The notes under the pieces were generated by a model. It searched no databases. It worked only from the letters and a program-made list of their open reading frames with translations, and had not been told where the DNA came from. From contig NZ_DASSAB010000043.1 in the NCBI RefSeq assembly GCF_035685805.1, positions 124,001 through 188,000 of the forward strand: a DNA stretch of 64,000 nucleotides. The letters run 5' to 3'. Both the position numbers and the translations under genes were made by a program. Within the stretch, counting starts at the first letter, position 1; every line of letters begins with the position of its first letter. The stretch comes from Dyella_A sp035685805. Lineage in GTDB: Bacteria > Pseudomonadota > Gammaproteobacteria > Xanthomonadales > Rhodanobacteraceae. Below, piece after piece: positions 39,551 to 47,533 of this stretch.

Positions 39551-39982
39551 GTGATCGAAATTCGCCGAAGCGCCCTCGTGGGGTACTCGCCCGCTCAGAT
39601 GTTCGATCTGGTCAATGATGTCGAAGCATACCCAAAGCGGTTCGGCTGGTGTTCCGGCTCCGAAGTCCTCGACCGCGGTGATGACATGCTGGTGGCGAGG
39701 CTCGATCTCAAGATGGCGGCGTTCAACCAGAGCTTCACGACACGCAATACCTTGCAGCGTCCCCACCGGCTGCAGATGAGCCTGGTGGACGGTCCGTTCC
39801 GCAGCCTCGAGGGGCTCTGGTCGTTCGTCGCCTTGGGCGACAGTGGCTGCAAGATCGAGTTTGCGCTGGATATCGACTATGCCGGCTGGCTCGGCGCGAG
39901 TGCGGTTAAACTCGGGTTCCAGGGGCTGGCCACGCGGATGGTCGACGACTTCAGTCGCGAAGCGAAGCGTACCTATGGATGA
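39551..39982 (+). CDS. ratA: RatA family protein (START/polyketide-cyclase-like, COQ10-type)
   Basis: A 143-residue protein of the RatA/COQ10 family, with a START-like lipid-binding fold. It starts at GTG (39551) with GAGGCTACC before it, reading as IEIRRSALVGYSPAQMFDLVNDVEAYP, the family signature. The RatA toxin label comes from an E. coli report; members of the family are also thought to act with quinones, so the toxin name should not be taken as fact here. It overlaps the next gene by 8 bp. Confidence 0.9.
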   Translation: MIEIRRSALVGYSPAQMFDLVNDVEAYPKRFGWCSGSEVLDRGDDMLVARLDLKMAAFNQSFTTRNTLQRPHRLQMSLVDGPFRSLEGLWSFVALGDSGCKIEFALDIDYAGWLGASAVKLGFQGLATRMVDDFSREAKRTYG

Positions 39983-40286
39983 GGCGCGGTGCCCGCAGAC
40001 ATCGCTCGACGCTATCACCGTGGAGGTGGTGGCGGCCGGTGAATCGCGGACCAGTCGCTGCCTGCTCTCGCTTCCCGCCGGCAGCACCGTCGCCGCGGCC
40101 CTCGAGATTGCGGCTTTCCAGCCGGGCTGGGGCGAAGCGATCGAGGCAGCTGCCGGTACCGGCATCTTTGGCCGCGCGGTGAAGATGCAGCATGTCCTGC
40201 ACCATGGCGATCGGCTTGAGCTGTGTCGCGCACTGCGGCTTGACCCCAAGGACGCGCGCCGGCGCCGCGCGCAGCTTAGGGACTGA
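39975..40286 (+). CDS. RnfH family protein (RatB)
   Basis: A 103-residue ubiquitin-like-fold protein of the RnfH family, the usual partner of ratA in gene order (older name YfjF/RatB). The core reads TVEVVAAGESRTSRCLLSLPAGSTVAAALE and GDRLELCRALRLDPKDARRRRA, which is the conserved end. The ATG overlaps the ratA stop, so translation is coupled. Confidence 0.85.
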   Translation: MDEARCPQTSLDAITVEVVAAGESRTSRCLLSLPAGSTVAAALEIAAFQPGWGEAIEAAAGTGIFGRAVKMQHVLHHGDRLELCRALRLDPKDARRRRAQLRD

Positions 40287-40343
40287 AGGCATCACGCGGG
40301 CGGGGACGGTTCCGTCCCGCGGCCACTGCGTGCAAGCTGGCGC

Positions 40344-40787
40344 CTACGGTTCCTGCGCGCCGCTGTCGTCGGCTCCGGCATCGGTCGAGGAGCCCTTGTC
40401 GCCGCTCTTCTCGTCCACCGGATAGTCCACCCGATACTTCTTCGTATCCTTCAGCATCTGCTCCGCGTTCTGGGCGAAGAAATCACCTTCGGTACGCACC
40501 AGCGTGTCGTTGTTGAAGGTGAGAGTGAAGGTGCGGATCTTGATCGGGCCGCCCCGGTGCTGCTGGCTGGAGACGTAGTCCCAGCGATCATGATCGAACG
40601 GGCTGCTGACCGACGGCGAACCGAGCAATACGATGACCTGACGCTTGGTCATGCCTGGCTTGAGCTGGTCGACGGCTTCCTTGGTCAGGATGTTGCCTTG
40701 CTGCACGTCCGGGGTATAGACCAGTCCACAGCCGCCCAAAGCCAGTGCTAGCGTGGCGAAACCCAAGGTACGGATCAGCTTGTGCAT
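40344..40787 (-). CDS. bamE: Outer-membrane assembly lipoprotein BamE (SmpA)
   Basis: A 147-residue lipoprotein of the BAM complex that folds outer-membrane proteins. The signal peptide ends in LALGGC, with the lipid on Cys20. The folded domain carries LKPGMTKRQVIVLLGSPSVSSPFDHDRWDYV, a clear BamE/SmpA match. The C-terminal extension of about 45 residues is charged and disordered (DEKSGDKGSSTDAGADD). It is divergent from fur. Confidence 0.95.
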   Translation of the reverse strand: MHKLIRTLGFATLALALGGCGLVYTPDVQQGNILTKEAVDQLKPGMTKRQVIVLLGSPSVSSPFDHDRWDYVSSQQHRGGPIKIRTFTLTFNNDTLVRTEGDFFAQNAEQMLKDTKKYRVDYPVDEKSGDKGSSTDAGADDSGAQEP

Positions 40788-40859
40788 GCGTGTTGCGTCC
40801 CGAGCGTAAAGGTGACGGATGATACACTAACGGTCTTGCGGAACCGCGCGGAGTTGGCA

Positions 40860-41276
40860 ATGGAACAGGAAACCCGGGAGCTGCGGAAGGCCGGCCTCAA
40901 GGTCACGCACCCGCGCATGCGCATTCTCAAAATCTTCGAGGAAGATGGGATTCACCATCTCTCGGCCGAGGACATCTACCGCAAGCTTCTCGGCTATCAG
41001 GAGGACATTGGCCTGGCCACGGTCTACCGGGTGCTGACCCAGTTCGAGGCCGCCGGCATCGTCGTCAAGCACCACTTCGAAGGCGGACAAGCGGTCTACG
41101 AACTCGATCGCGGCAAGCATCATGACCACATGATTGATGTGGACAGCGGAAAAGTGGTCGAGTTCGTCAGTGAAGAGATCGAGCGACTGCAGAAAGAAAT
41201 CGCCGCCCGCCACGGCTATGAGCTGGAAGACCACAGCCTTGTGCTCTACGTGCGCCCGAAGGGCAGCAAGAAATAG
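40860..41276 (+). CDS. fur: Ferric uptake regulator Fur
   Basis: A 138-residue Fe(II)-responsive repressor. The winged helix contains GLKVTHPRMRILKIFE and GLATVYRVLTQFE. HHDHM (residues 87-91) is the metal motif. The CxxC zinc site seen in E. coli Fur is replaced by IDVDSG, as is also the case in some other gammaproteobacterial Fur proteins, so the structural zinc is probably held differently. Divergent from bamE. Confidence 0.97.
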   Translation: MEQETRELRKAGLKVTHPRMRILKIFEEDGIHHLSAEDIYRKLLGYQEDIGLATVYRVLTQFEAAGIVVKHHFEGGQAVYELDRGKHHDHMIDVDSGKVVEFVSEEIERLQKEIAARHGYELEDHSLVLYVRPKGSKK

Positions 41277-41332
41277 GGCGTCGCCAAGGGCGCCGTACGG
41301 GAGTGGCAGGCGCCCGAACCTGGGTTTCAAAC

Positions 41333-41370
41333 AAAAAAAACCGCGGGAGGACTCCTGTCCGCCCACGGTT
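41333..41370 (-). terminator. Minus-strand terminator near the small ORF
   Basis: Read on minus: AACCGTGGG ... CCCGCGGTTTTTTTTG, a hairpin with T8. It ends whatever is transcribed leftward here, either the small ORF at 41377 or the histidine kinase gene. It lies about 60 bp past the fur stop. Confidence 0.7.
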
Positions 41371-41376
41371 TATCCG

Positions 41377-41481
41377 TTACCTGGAAGCCTGGATCAGGGC
41401 GAGTTGCTCGCGTAGGTCCTTGGGCTGCTTCGGTTCCGGCGGAGCGACTTCCTTGTCGCCCTTCGAAGCCACCGTCCCCAC
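41377..41481 (-). CDS. Possible short ORF (34 residues)
   Basis: A reading frame starting at GTG (41481), or earlier at GTG 41553, ends in TAA directly before a terminator. The end PPEPKQPKDLREQLALIQASR is unlike a random high-GC shadow and looks amphipathic. There is no clear ribosome site. No family recognised. This 300-bp gap between fur and the kinase otherwise holds nothing I can see. Confidence 0.3.
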   Translation of the reverse strand: MGTVASKGDKEVAPPEPKQPKDLREQLALIQASR

Positions 41482-41575
41482 GGTGACTTCGGCGCGCCAT
41501 CTTGCGATGGCGGCTCCCCCACATCGATGGATCGATCCTAACGAAGCCTTCACGAACGGGCTATCGGAAAAATTC

Positions 41576-43204
41576 CTATACCGGGCGAGCTATCGAGGTC
41601 ACTTTGCCGGCAGGGAGGTTGCTGCCCCGCAGCAACACGCGCAGATGCAGCCCGTGCCCGGCGGTGGGGCGCAAGCGGAACAAGCCACCCAACGACGTGA
41701 CGCGGTCGCGCATCCCCTGCAGGCCTCTGCCTCCGCGGGGCAGGGTCCCCGGCAAGCCGACCCCGTCGTCGCGGACATCCACCAGTGCCAGCGGCACGCC
41801 ATGGCGCTCGCCGATGCGCAGCCGCACCCTGAAATGCTTCGCCTGTGCATGTTTGACGGTATTGGTGGCGCTCTCCTGCACCAGCCGATAAATGGCGGTG
41901 CGCGTGTCATCGTCGAGCAGGCGCGGATCCCCGTACATGTCTGTCTGGTAGACGATGCCCGCAGCATCCAGCAGGTCCCTCACCGGTCCTTCCTCAAGCG
42001 CTCGTATGAGTCCGAACTCGTCCAGTACCGCGGGCCGCAGATCGTCCAGAAGCCGGTGCAGCGCACGCCGCATGTGGCCCAGGATGGCGTTCACCGAGTG
42101 GCCGACATCTTCCATGCCGACCTGCTGCAAGCGCGTCTGCGCAAGCTTGATATGCGTCTGGATGGCGGTGATGTTCTGCCCCAGCTCGTCGTGCAGCTCG
42201 GCCGCCATGTGGCGGCGCTGGCTCTCTTCGGCTTGCAGGTTGCCGCGGGCGGCATCGCGCAGCTGGCGGGCCAACTGGTCCAGGCGACGGTTGACGGCCG
42301 CCAGATACACGTTCTGTTCGGCGACTCTCTCGCTGCTGCGTCGGAGCGCGTCCGTGGCCGAACCCAGCATCAGCGCGCCGGTGCCCGCGACAGCGAGGAA
42401 AAGATAGCCCGGTGCGCTGGGCGCTGGCTGGCCGATCATGTAGTCGACCATGCTCATGCCCATGCTCGTGGTCAGCATTGCCAGGCTGGCGCCTCGCCAG
42501 CCGTGGCGGAAGGCAAAGAACATCACCGGCGCCAACGAAAGCACGCGCGCGAACTGCGGCTGCGGCGCCGCATGCTCGGAAAGCATGAGCAGAATCGCCA
42601 TGGAGGGCAGCATCACGAGCAAGCCGTCCATGATCAGCGCGGCGAGCATCCTGCGGCTTGGACGGGCACGCGCGAGCATCACCATGAGCGGCACCACCAG
42701 GAGCACGCCCAGGTAATTGCTGAGCAGGTCCAGGCCCAGCGCGTCCACCATCGGGGTGGACGGCGACGACTGGTGCATCAGGGCCAGCAGCGCGGCGTCC
42801 AGTGCGGTGGTTGCCGTCACCACCAGCAGTGCCGAAAGCAACAGGCGCGTCACGTCCTCGGGGACGCGCAGGCTCGCGTGCAGGTTGGCCTTGCGCAACA
42901 GCCACAGACCGGCGGCGACGATCAAAGGATCGGGCAGGTCGCCGAGCAGGAAGCCCAGCCACCCCATGGCTGCATCGTTGTGGATCTCGATGGCCGCGCC
43001 AGCACCCAGCTCGAAGCCGAGCAGCCAGGGCCAGACGCGTGTCGGCGTCAGCAGCAGCGCACCGAAGCGCAGCCCGAACGGCAGCATCCAGTAGGGTTGT
43101 TCGGTCGGCCAGAGCAGCAGCCATGCGATCAGATAGGCGGCGCCGATGACCAAGCCTGAGTTGAAGAAGCGGGGCGTCTGGCTCTGCATTCGCGAATGGT
43201 ACAT
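41576..43204 (-). CDS. Sensor histidine kinase, MASE1-type membrane region with HisKA_3 core
   Basis: A roughly 542-residue membrane sensor kinase. The first half has about eight hydrophobic helices with MASE1-like features (WMLPFGLRFGALLLTP). A short coiled coil follows. The dimerisation/His motif MAAELHDELGQNITAIQTHIK has the phospho-His at about H338, typical of the NarX/UhpB type. The ATPase end shows ATNTVKHAQAKH (N box) and DDGVGLPGTLPRGGRGLQGMRDR (G box). Stimulus unknown. Divergent from a NarL/UhpA-type regulator, its likely partner. The start is uncertain: ATG 43204 or 43189, neither with a good ribosome site. Confidence 0.85.
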   Translation of the reverse strand: MYHSRMQSQTPRFFNSGLVIGAAYLIAWLLLWPTEQPYWMLPFGLRFGALLLTPTRVWPWLLGFELGAGAAIEIHNDAAMGWLGFLLGDLPDPLIVAAGLWLLRKANLHASLRVPEDVTRLLLSALLVVTATTALDAALLALMHQSSPSTPMVDALGLDLLSNYLGVLLVVPLMVMLARARPSRRMLAALIMDGLLVMLPSMAILLMLSEHAAPQPQFARVLSLAPVMFFAFRHGWRGASLAMLTTSMGMSMVDYMIGQPAPSAPGYLFLAVAGTGALMLGSATDALRRSSERVAEQNVYLAAVNRRLDQLARQLRDAARGNLQAEESQRRHMAAELHDELGQNITAIQTHIKLAQTRLQQVGMEDVGHSVNAILGHMRRALHRLLDDLRPAVLDEFGLIRALEEGPVRDLLDAAGIVYQTDMYGDPRLLDDDTRTAIYRLVQESATNTVKHAQAKHFRVRLRIGERHGVPLALVDVRDDGVGLPGTLPRGGRGLQGMRDRVTSLGGLFRLRPTAGHGLHLRVLLRGSNLPAGKVTSIARPV

Positions 43205-43256
43205 GTGCGATGCTTTGGGGTGACCTGGTGCAACGGGCATTGAACGGGGAAGAGGC

Positions 43257-43892
43257 ATGTACAGCATTGTTCTGGTCGACGACCACGCCATCGTGCGCGA
43301 GGGCTTCAAGCGCCTGATCGAGATGGAGCCCGATCTGGAGGTGGTGGCGGAGTGCCGCTGCGCTGACGATGCCGTTGACGCGATCAACCGCCGCACGCCG
43401 GATCTGGTGGCGCTGGACCTGTCGCTGCCCGACGGCAGCGGCCTGCCGCTGATCGAACACCTGCTGAGCGTGTCGCCGTCGAGCCGCATCGTCGTGCTGA
43501 GCATGCATGACGGTGATCCCTACGTGTCCGAGGCGCTGCGCCGGGGGGCCAGTGGCTACGTCACCAAGGGCGTGGCGCCGGAAGAGCTGGTGGCCGGGTT
43601 GCGGGCGGTCATGCAGGGAGAGTGCTTTCTCAGCTCCGACCTGCGGCAGCGACGTGCGGATCGCCCGGCCGATGCGCTTGACCCGATCCAGCGGCTCACC
43701 GCGCGCGAGCGTGAGGTGTTCCTGCTGCTTGCCGCGGGTCGAGCGCCGAAGCAGGTCGCTGGCGAACTGGGGATCGGCCAGAAGACGGTCTACATCCACC
43801 GGGCCAGCTTGATGGGCAAGCTGGGTGCGGGGTCCGAGCTCGACCTCTATCGCATGGCCAGCGAGCGCGGGTTGTTGCCCGGCCCGGGCTAA
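43257..43892 (+). CDS. NarL/UhpA-type response regulator
   Basis: A 211-residue two-domain regulator. Receiver domain: DD at residues 8-9, phospho-Asp D54, Lys in YVTKG. The LuxR-type HTH near residues 146-190 reads LTAREREVFLLLAAGRAPKQVAGELGIGQKTVYIHRASLMGKLG. It is 52 bp from the divergent histidine kinase start, so the pair almost surely work together. The target genes are not evident. Confidence 0.9.
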   Translation: MYSIVLVDDHAIVREGFKRLIEMEPDLEVVAECRCADDAVDAINRRTPDLVALDLSLPDGSGLPLIEHLLSVSPSSRIVVLSMHDGDPYVSEALRRGASGYVTKGVAPEELVAGLRAVMQGECFLSSDLRQRRADRPADALDPIQRLTAREREVFLLLAAGRAPKQVAGELGIGQKTVYIHRASLMGKLGAGSELDLYRMASERGLLPGPG

Positions 43893-43910
43893 AACGCGGC
43901 GGGAAAATGC

Positions 43911-45584
43911 TCAGCCGGCCTGGGCGCGCTCCAGCATCTGTTTGGCATGGGTGCGGGTCGCCTGGGTGATCTCGACGCCGCCGAGCATCCTCGCCAGTTC
44001 CGCGCGCCGACCGGCGGGATCGAGCTCTTCGATCCGCGTCTGGGTTGAATCGCTGTCGCTCTGCTTGCTCACGCGCAGATGCGCATGGCCCTGCGCAGCG
44101 ACTTGGGGCAGGTGGGTGACGCACAGCACCTGCCGCTGCGCACCGAGCGCCCGCAGTTTCTGCCCGACCACCTCCGCGACCGCGCCGCCGATGCCGGTGT
44201 CCACCTCGTCGAATACCATGCTGCCCACGGTGTCCTCGCCGAGGGTGACCACTTCGATGGCCAGGCTGATGCGCGCGAGCTCGCCGCCGGAGGCTACCTT
44301 GCGAAGCGCGCGGGGTGGCTGCCCCGGGTTGGCGCTCACCAGCAACTCGCAACGCTCCTGGCCCTGCGGATCGGGCGCATCGCCCGCCACCGGCTCCAGC
44401 GACACCTCGAGTACGCCGCCGCTCATGCCCAGTTCCGCCATCAGCTGGCTCACCTCCCGGCCGAGCCGTGCTGCCGCATCCGACCGCTCGCGGCTGAGGG
44501 CGCCGGCGGCGCGGATATAGTCTTGCTGCACGCGCTCCCGGCGGCCAGTCAGCTGCTCCAGCGCCTCGCCTGCGCCCTCGAGTTCGTCGAGCTCCTCTCG
44601 CATGCTGCCGAGTTTTTCGTGAAGCTCGCCCGGCGGCAGGCGATGACGTCGTCCCAGCTCGTGCAGGCGCGCCAGATGGGCGTCGACCTGCGCGAACCGT
44701 TCAGGGTCGAGATCGACATCCTGCGCATAGCGGCCCAGGTCGTCCACCGCCTCGCCCAGCTGGATGGTTGCGGTGTCCAGCAACTCCAGCAGCGGGTTCA
44801 GCCGGTCATCCAGGAGCGCGAGCCGGCCGACCTCCGCCTGTGCACGCGCCAGCGCCCGACGCACGGCAAACTCGCTGTCGCCATCCAGCAACTCGACCAC
44901 GCCCGACGCTCCCTCGGCGAGGCGGCCGGCATTGGCCAGCCGTTTGTGCGCGGTCTCCAGTTCCGCCAGCTCGGCAGGCGGCAGCGCCCATTTTTCCAGT
45001 TCTGCTACTTCGTGCGCGAGCAGCGCCAGACGCTGCTCGCGATCGGTACCGCCGCTGAGCTTGTGGATGCGAACCCCGAGTTCGCGCCATTGCCCGGCGA
45101 GCTCGCGGACCTGCTCCAGCGTTTCATCGTTGCCGGCAAAGGCGTCCAGCAGCGCGAGCTGGTGGCTGCGCGAGAGCAGCGCTTGATGCTCGTGTTGCCC
45201 GTGGATCTCCACCAGCAGCGTTGCCAGCTCGCCGAGCTGCCCGGCGTTTGCGGGGCGTCCGTTGATCCAGGCGCGCGAACTGCCTTCGGCGCGAATGACC
45301 CTGCGCAACTGGCAGGTGTCGCCATCGTCCAGCTCTTCGCGCCGCAGCCATTCACGGGCATCGGGCAGTTCGGCGAGATTGAATTCCGCGGCCAGTTCGG
45401 CGCGATCGCTGCCGGTGCGCACCATGCCGCTGTCGGCACGTGCGCCGGCCAGCAGCATGAGCGCGTCCACCAGTAGCGACTTGCCCGCCCCGGTCTCGCC
45501 GCTGACCACGGTGAGGCCGGGGCCGAAGGTGATCTCGGCTTCTTCGACGACGGCGAAATGGCGGACGTAGAGCGAGGTGAGCAT
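43911..45584 (-). CDS. recN: DNA repair protein RecN
   Basis: A 557-residue SMC-like ATPase in recombinational double-strand-break repair. The Walker A motif GETGAGKS is at residues 29-36, and the central coiled coil spans about 150-370. The signature is KVASGGELARISLAIEV, then Walker B MVFDEVDTGIGG, and CVTHLPQVAAQGHAHL near the end. Length is the family norm. Convergent with the response-regulator gene and divergent from hrcA, with which it forms a conserved block in this group. Confidence 0.97.
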   Translation of the reverse strand: MLTSLYVRHFAVVEEAEITFGPGLTVVSGETGAGKSLLVDALMLLAGARADSGMVRTGSDRAELAAEFNLAELPDAREWLRREELDDGDTCQLRRVIRAEGSSRAWINGRPANAGQLGELATLLVEIHGQHEHQALLSRSHQLALLDAFAGNDETLEQVRELAGQWRELGVRIHKLSGGTDREQRLALLAHEVAELEKWALPPAELAELETAHKRLANAGRLAEGASGVVELLDGDSEFAVRRALARAQAEVGRLALLDDRLNPLLELLDTATIQLGEAVDDLGRYAQDVDLDPERFAQVDAHLARLHELGRRHRLPPGELHEKLGSMREELDELEGAGEALEQLTGRRERVQQDYIRAAGALSRERSDAAARLGREVSQLMAELGMSGGVLEVSLEPVAGDAPDPQGQERCELLVSANPGQPPRALRKVASGGELARISLAIEVVTLGEDTVGSMVFDEVDTGIGGAVAEVVGQKLRALGAQRQVLCVTHLPQVAAQGHAHLRVSKQSDSDSTQTRIEELDPAGRRAELARMLGGVEITQATRTHAKQMLERAQAG

Positions 45585-45660
45585 GGATAAGCGGCTTCCG
45601 GCGAGTTCGTTGATTGTAGGGAGCGGCGCGGGCGCGGGCGAGGGGGCACAGGCCCGGCTG

Positions 45661-45689
45661 CTTGCAAAGCACTGCCCTACACCTTATTT
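45661..45689 (+). promoter_or_regulatory. Sigma-32-like promoter upstream of hrcA
   Basis: CTTGCAA, 14 bp, CCTTATTT, about 30 bp upstream of the hrcA start. It is a partial match to the heat-shock consensus (CTTGAA / CCCCATNT). No CIRCE inverted repeat is seen next to it. Confidence 0.35.
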
Positions 45690-45718
45690 CTTGCAGGTCT
45701 CACGGATTGCCACAGCGC

Positions 45719-46780
45719 ATGACCCATTACCAAAGCCACGAACTCGACGCTCGCGCCAGGCGCCTGCTGCGCACGCTCATCGCGCAGTACCTGGCCGATG
45801 GCGAGCCGGTTGGCTCGCGCACCCTGTCGCGTTCCTCCGGGCTGGATGTCAGTCCGGCGACCATCCGCAACATCATGGCCGATCTGGAAGACGCCGGGCT
45901 GGTGGCTTCGCCGCACACCTCGGCCGGCCGCATACCCACGCCACGGGGGCTGCGGCTGTTCGTGGACAGCCTGATCGAACTGCAGCCGCTGCCCCGTGAC
46001 GAGATGGCCCGGCTCAAGCGCGAGCTGCCGCCCGGCCCGGCCACTACGCGCGACCTGTTGGGCAACGTCTCCTCGCTGCTGTCGGCGATGACCCGGTTTG
46101 CCGGCGTTGTGTCGGTGCCGCGCCAAGGCGACTTCCCGCTTCGTCACATCGATTTCGTGGCGCTGCCGGATGCACAGGTGCTGGTGGTGCTGGTATTCGC
46201 CGACAATCAGGTACAGAACCGCATCGTGCGACTGGCCAAACCGCTCGGCGGACGGGAGCTGGAGCAGGCGGCCAACTACCTCAATGCACACTTCGCCGGC
46301 CTGCGGCTGGACGATATCCGCGCGCATCTGCTCAGCGAGATCCGCGAGGCGGGCAGTGAACTCAATCGGCTGCTGGCGAGTTCTGTGGAGCTGGCTACCG
46401 CGTCGTTCGCTCCGCATGCCGAGGGCGACGACGTCCTGGTCAGCGGCCAGACCAACCTCATGGGGTACGCGGAACTGGCCAACCTCGACCGCCTTCGCGA
46501 ATTGTTCGAGGCCTTCCAGAAAAAGAATGAGCTGCTCCAGTTGATGGAAGTCTGCGCCCGTGCCCCGGGCGTGCGACTTTTCATCGGCGAGGAGTCCGGC
46601 TTTACCGCCCTGGACGGTTGCAGCGTGGTCACCGCCAGCTACGGCGCACAGGGGCGGGTGCTCGGCGCGGTAGGCGTGATCGGACCCACGCGCATGGCCT
46701 ACGAGCGGGTGATCCCGGTGGTGCAGGCCACCGCCGGATTGCTCAGCGATGCCTTGAATCGCGCCGCGACGGCCTTATAA
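45719..46780 (+). CDS. hrcA: Heat-inducible transcription repressor HrcA
   Basis: A 353-residue heat-shock repressor. The N-terminal winged helix includes GEPVGSRTLSRSSGLDVSPATIRNIMADLEDAGL and is followed by SPHTSAGRIPTP, the family's best signature. Later blocks FIGEESGF and GVIGPTRMAYERVIPVV are also typical. The ATG at 45719 was chosen because the conserved N-terminus begins after it; upstream in-frame residues are unlike the family. Head of the hrcA-grpE-dnaK-dnaJ run, whose genes it would normally repress through a CIRCE element; none was found by eye. Confidence 0.97.
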   Translation: MTHYQSHELDARARRLLRTLIAQYLADGEPVGSRTLSRSSGLDVSPATIRNIMADLEDAGLVASPHTSAGRIPTPRGLRLFVDSLIELQPLPRDEMARLKRELPPGPATTRDLLGNVSSLLSAMTRFAGVVSVPRQGDFPLRHIDFVALPDAQVLVVLVFADNQVQNRIVRLAKPLGGRELEQAANYLNAHFAGLRLDDIRAHLLSEIREAGSELNRLLASSVELATASFAPHAEGDDVLVSGQTNLMGYAELANLDRLRELFEAFQKKNELLQLMEVCARAPGVRLFIGEESGFTALDGCSVVTASYGAQGRVLGAVGVIGPTRMAYERVIPVVQATAGLLSDALNRAATAL

Positions 46781-46862
46781 CCGGCCCGGGAGGCGGGGTT
46801 GCCCGCATTTTGACGATGGTCGGCAGTACCTGCCGGCCCGGGTTTTCTGTTGGAGTGGACGT

Positions 46863-47396
46863 ATGCAAAACAACGATCCGCAGGCGCCGGAACAGGGCCG
46901 CGAGCACGACCCCATGGATGACGCGCAGGGCAGCGAACTGGCCCAGTTGCAGGCGCGTATTGCCGAGCTGGAGGCCAGCAACGCCGACCTGCGCGACACG
47001 GTGCTGCGTGAGCGCGCGGATCTGGAAAACCAGCGCCGCCGGCTGCAGCGCGACCTGGAGCAGGCCCGGCGCTTCGCCAACGAGAAGCTGCTGAATGATT
47101 TGCTGCCGGTCTACGACAGCCTCGAGCGCGGCCTGGCGGTCGAGGGCGGGGACGTGGCGGCGATTCGCGAAGGCATCAGCCTGACCTTGAAGTCGCTGCT
47201 GAAGGTGGCCGAGAGCAACGGCATGATGCAGGTCGATCCGCTCGATCAGCCGCTCGATCCGGAGCGCCATCACGCCGTGAGCATGGTGGCCGCGCCCGGC
47301 AAGGCGCCGGGGACGGTAGTGAGCGTGCTGCAAAAGGGCTACGTGCTGAACGACCGACTCCTGCGCCCGGCGCTGGTGGCCGTCGCGCAGGACTGA
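46863..47396 (+). CDS. grpE: Nucleotide exchange factor GrpE
   Basis: A 177-residue nucleotide exchange factor for DnaK. It has an acidic N-terminus, a long coiled coil (about 20-75, ERADLENQRRRLQRDLEQARRF) and a beta-domain with HHAVSMVAAPGKAPGTVVSVLQKGYVLNDRLLRPALVAVA. Starts at an ATG after GGAGTGGACGT. Lies 82 bp behind hrcA and 137 bp ahead of dnaK. Confidence 0.97.
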   Translation: MQNNDPQAPEQGREHDPMDDAQGSELAQLQARIAELEASNADLRDTVLRERADLENQRRRLQRDLEQARRFANEKLLNDLLPVYDSLERGLAVEGGDVAAIREGISLTLKSLLKVAESNGMMQVDPLDQPLDPERHHAVSMVAAPGKAPGTVVSVLQKGYVLNDRLLRPALVAVAQD

Positions 47397-47452
47397 TCCG
47401 GCCGCGCCGGAGCCGGCGATTGCCGCGCACCCAGACATTCGTGCCCGCCAGG

Positions 47453-47481
47453 CATTGAACCGCCATGGCAGGGCCCCATTT
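47453..47481 (+). promoter_or_regulatory. Sigma-32 heat-shock promoter in front of dnaK
   Basis: CATTGAA, 14 bp, CCCCATTT: the -10 matches the heat-shock consensus CCCCATNT exactly and TTGAA matches the -35 core. The predicted start is about 45 bp upstream of the dnaK ATG. It would let dnaK-dnaJ be transcribed apart from hrcA-grpE. Confidence 0.6.
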
Positions 47482-47533
47482 TGAAAACCAGTTCGCGGCC
47501 GCGGGGGCCGCTCAGAAGATTCGGAGCATAGAC

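Noticed and set aside
39551..40286. ratA-ratB as a toxin-antitoxin pair
   Set aside because: RatA and RnfH occur as widespread housekeeping neighbours of smpB and bamE; nothing here supports a toxin function.
40298..40320. Hairpin GGCGGGGACGG / CCGTCCCGC between rnfH and bamE as a terminator
   Set aside because: The stem is present but has no T-tract on either strand, so I left it out of the list.
45585..45718. CIRCE element for HrcA
   Set aside because: I looked for the TTAGCACTC / GAGTGCTAA inverted repeat next to hrcA and saw none.
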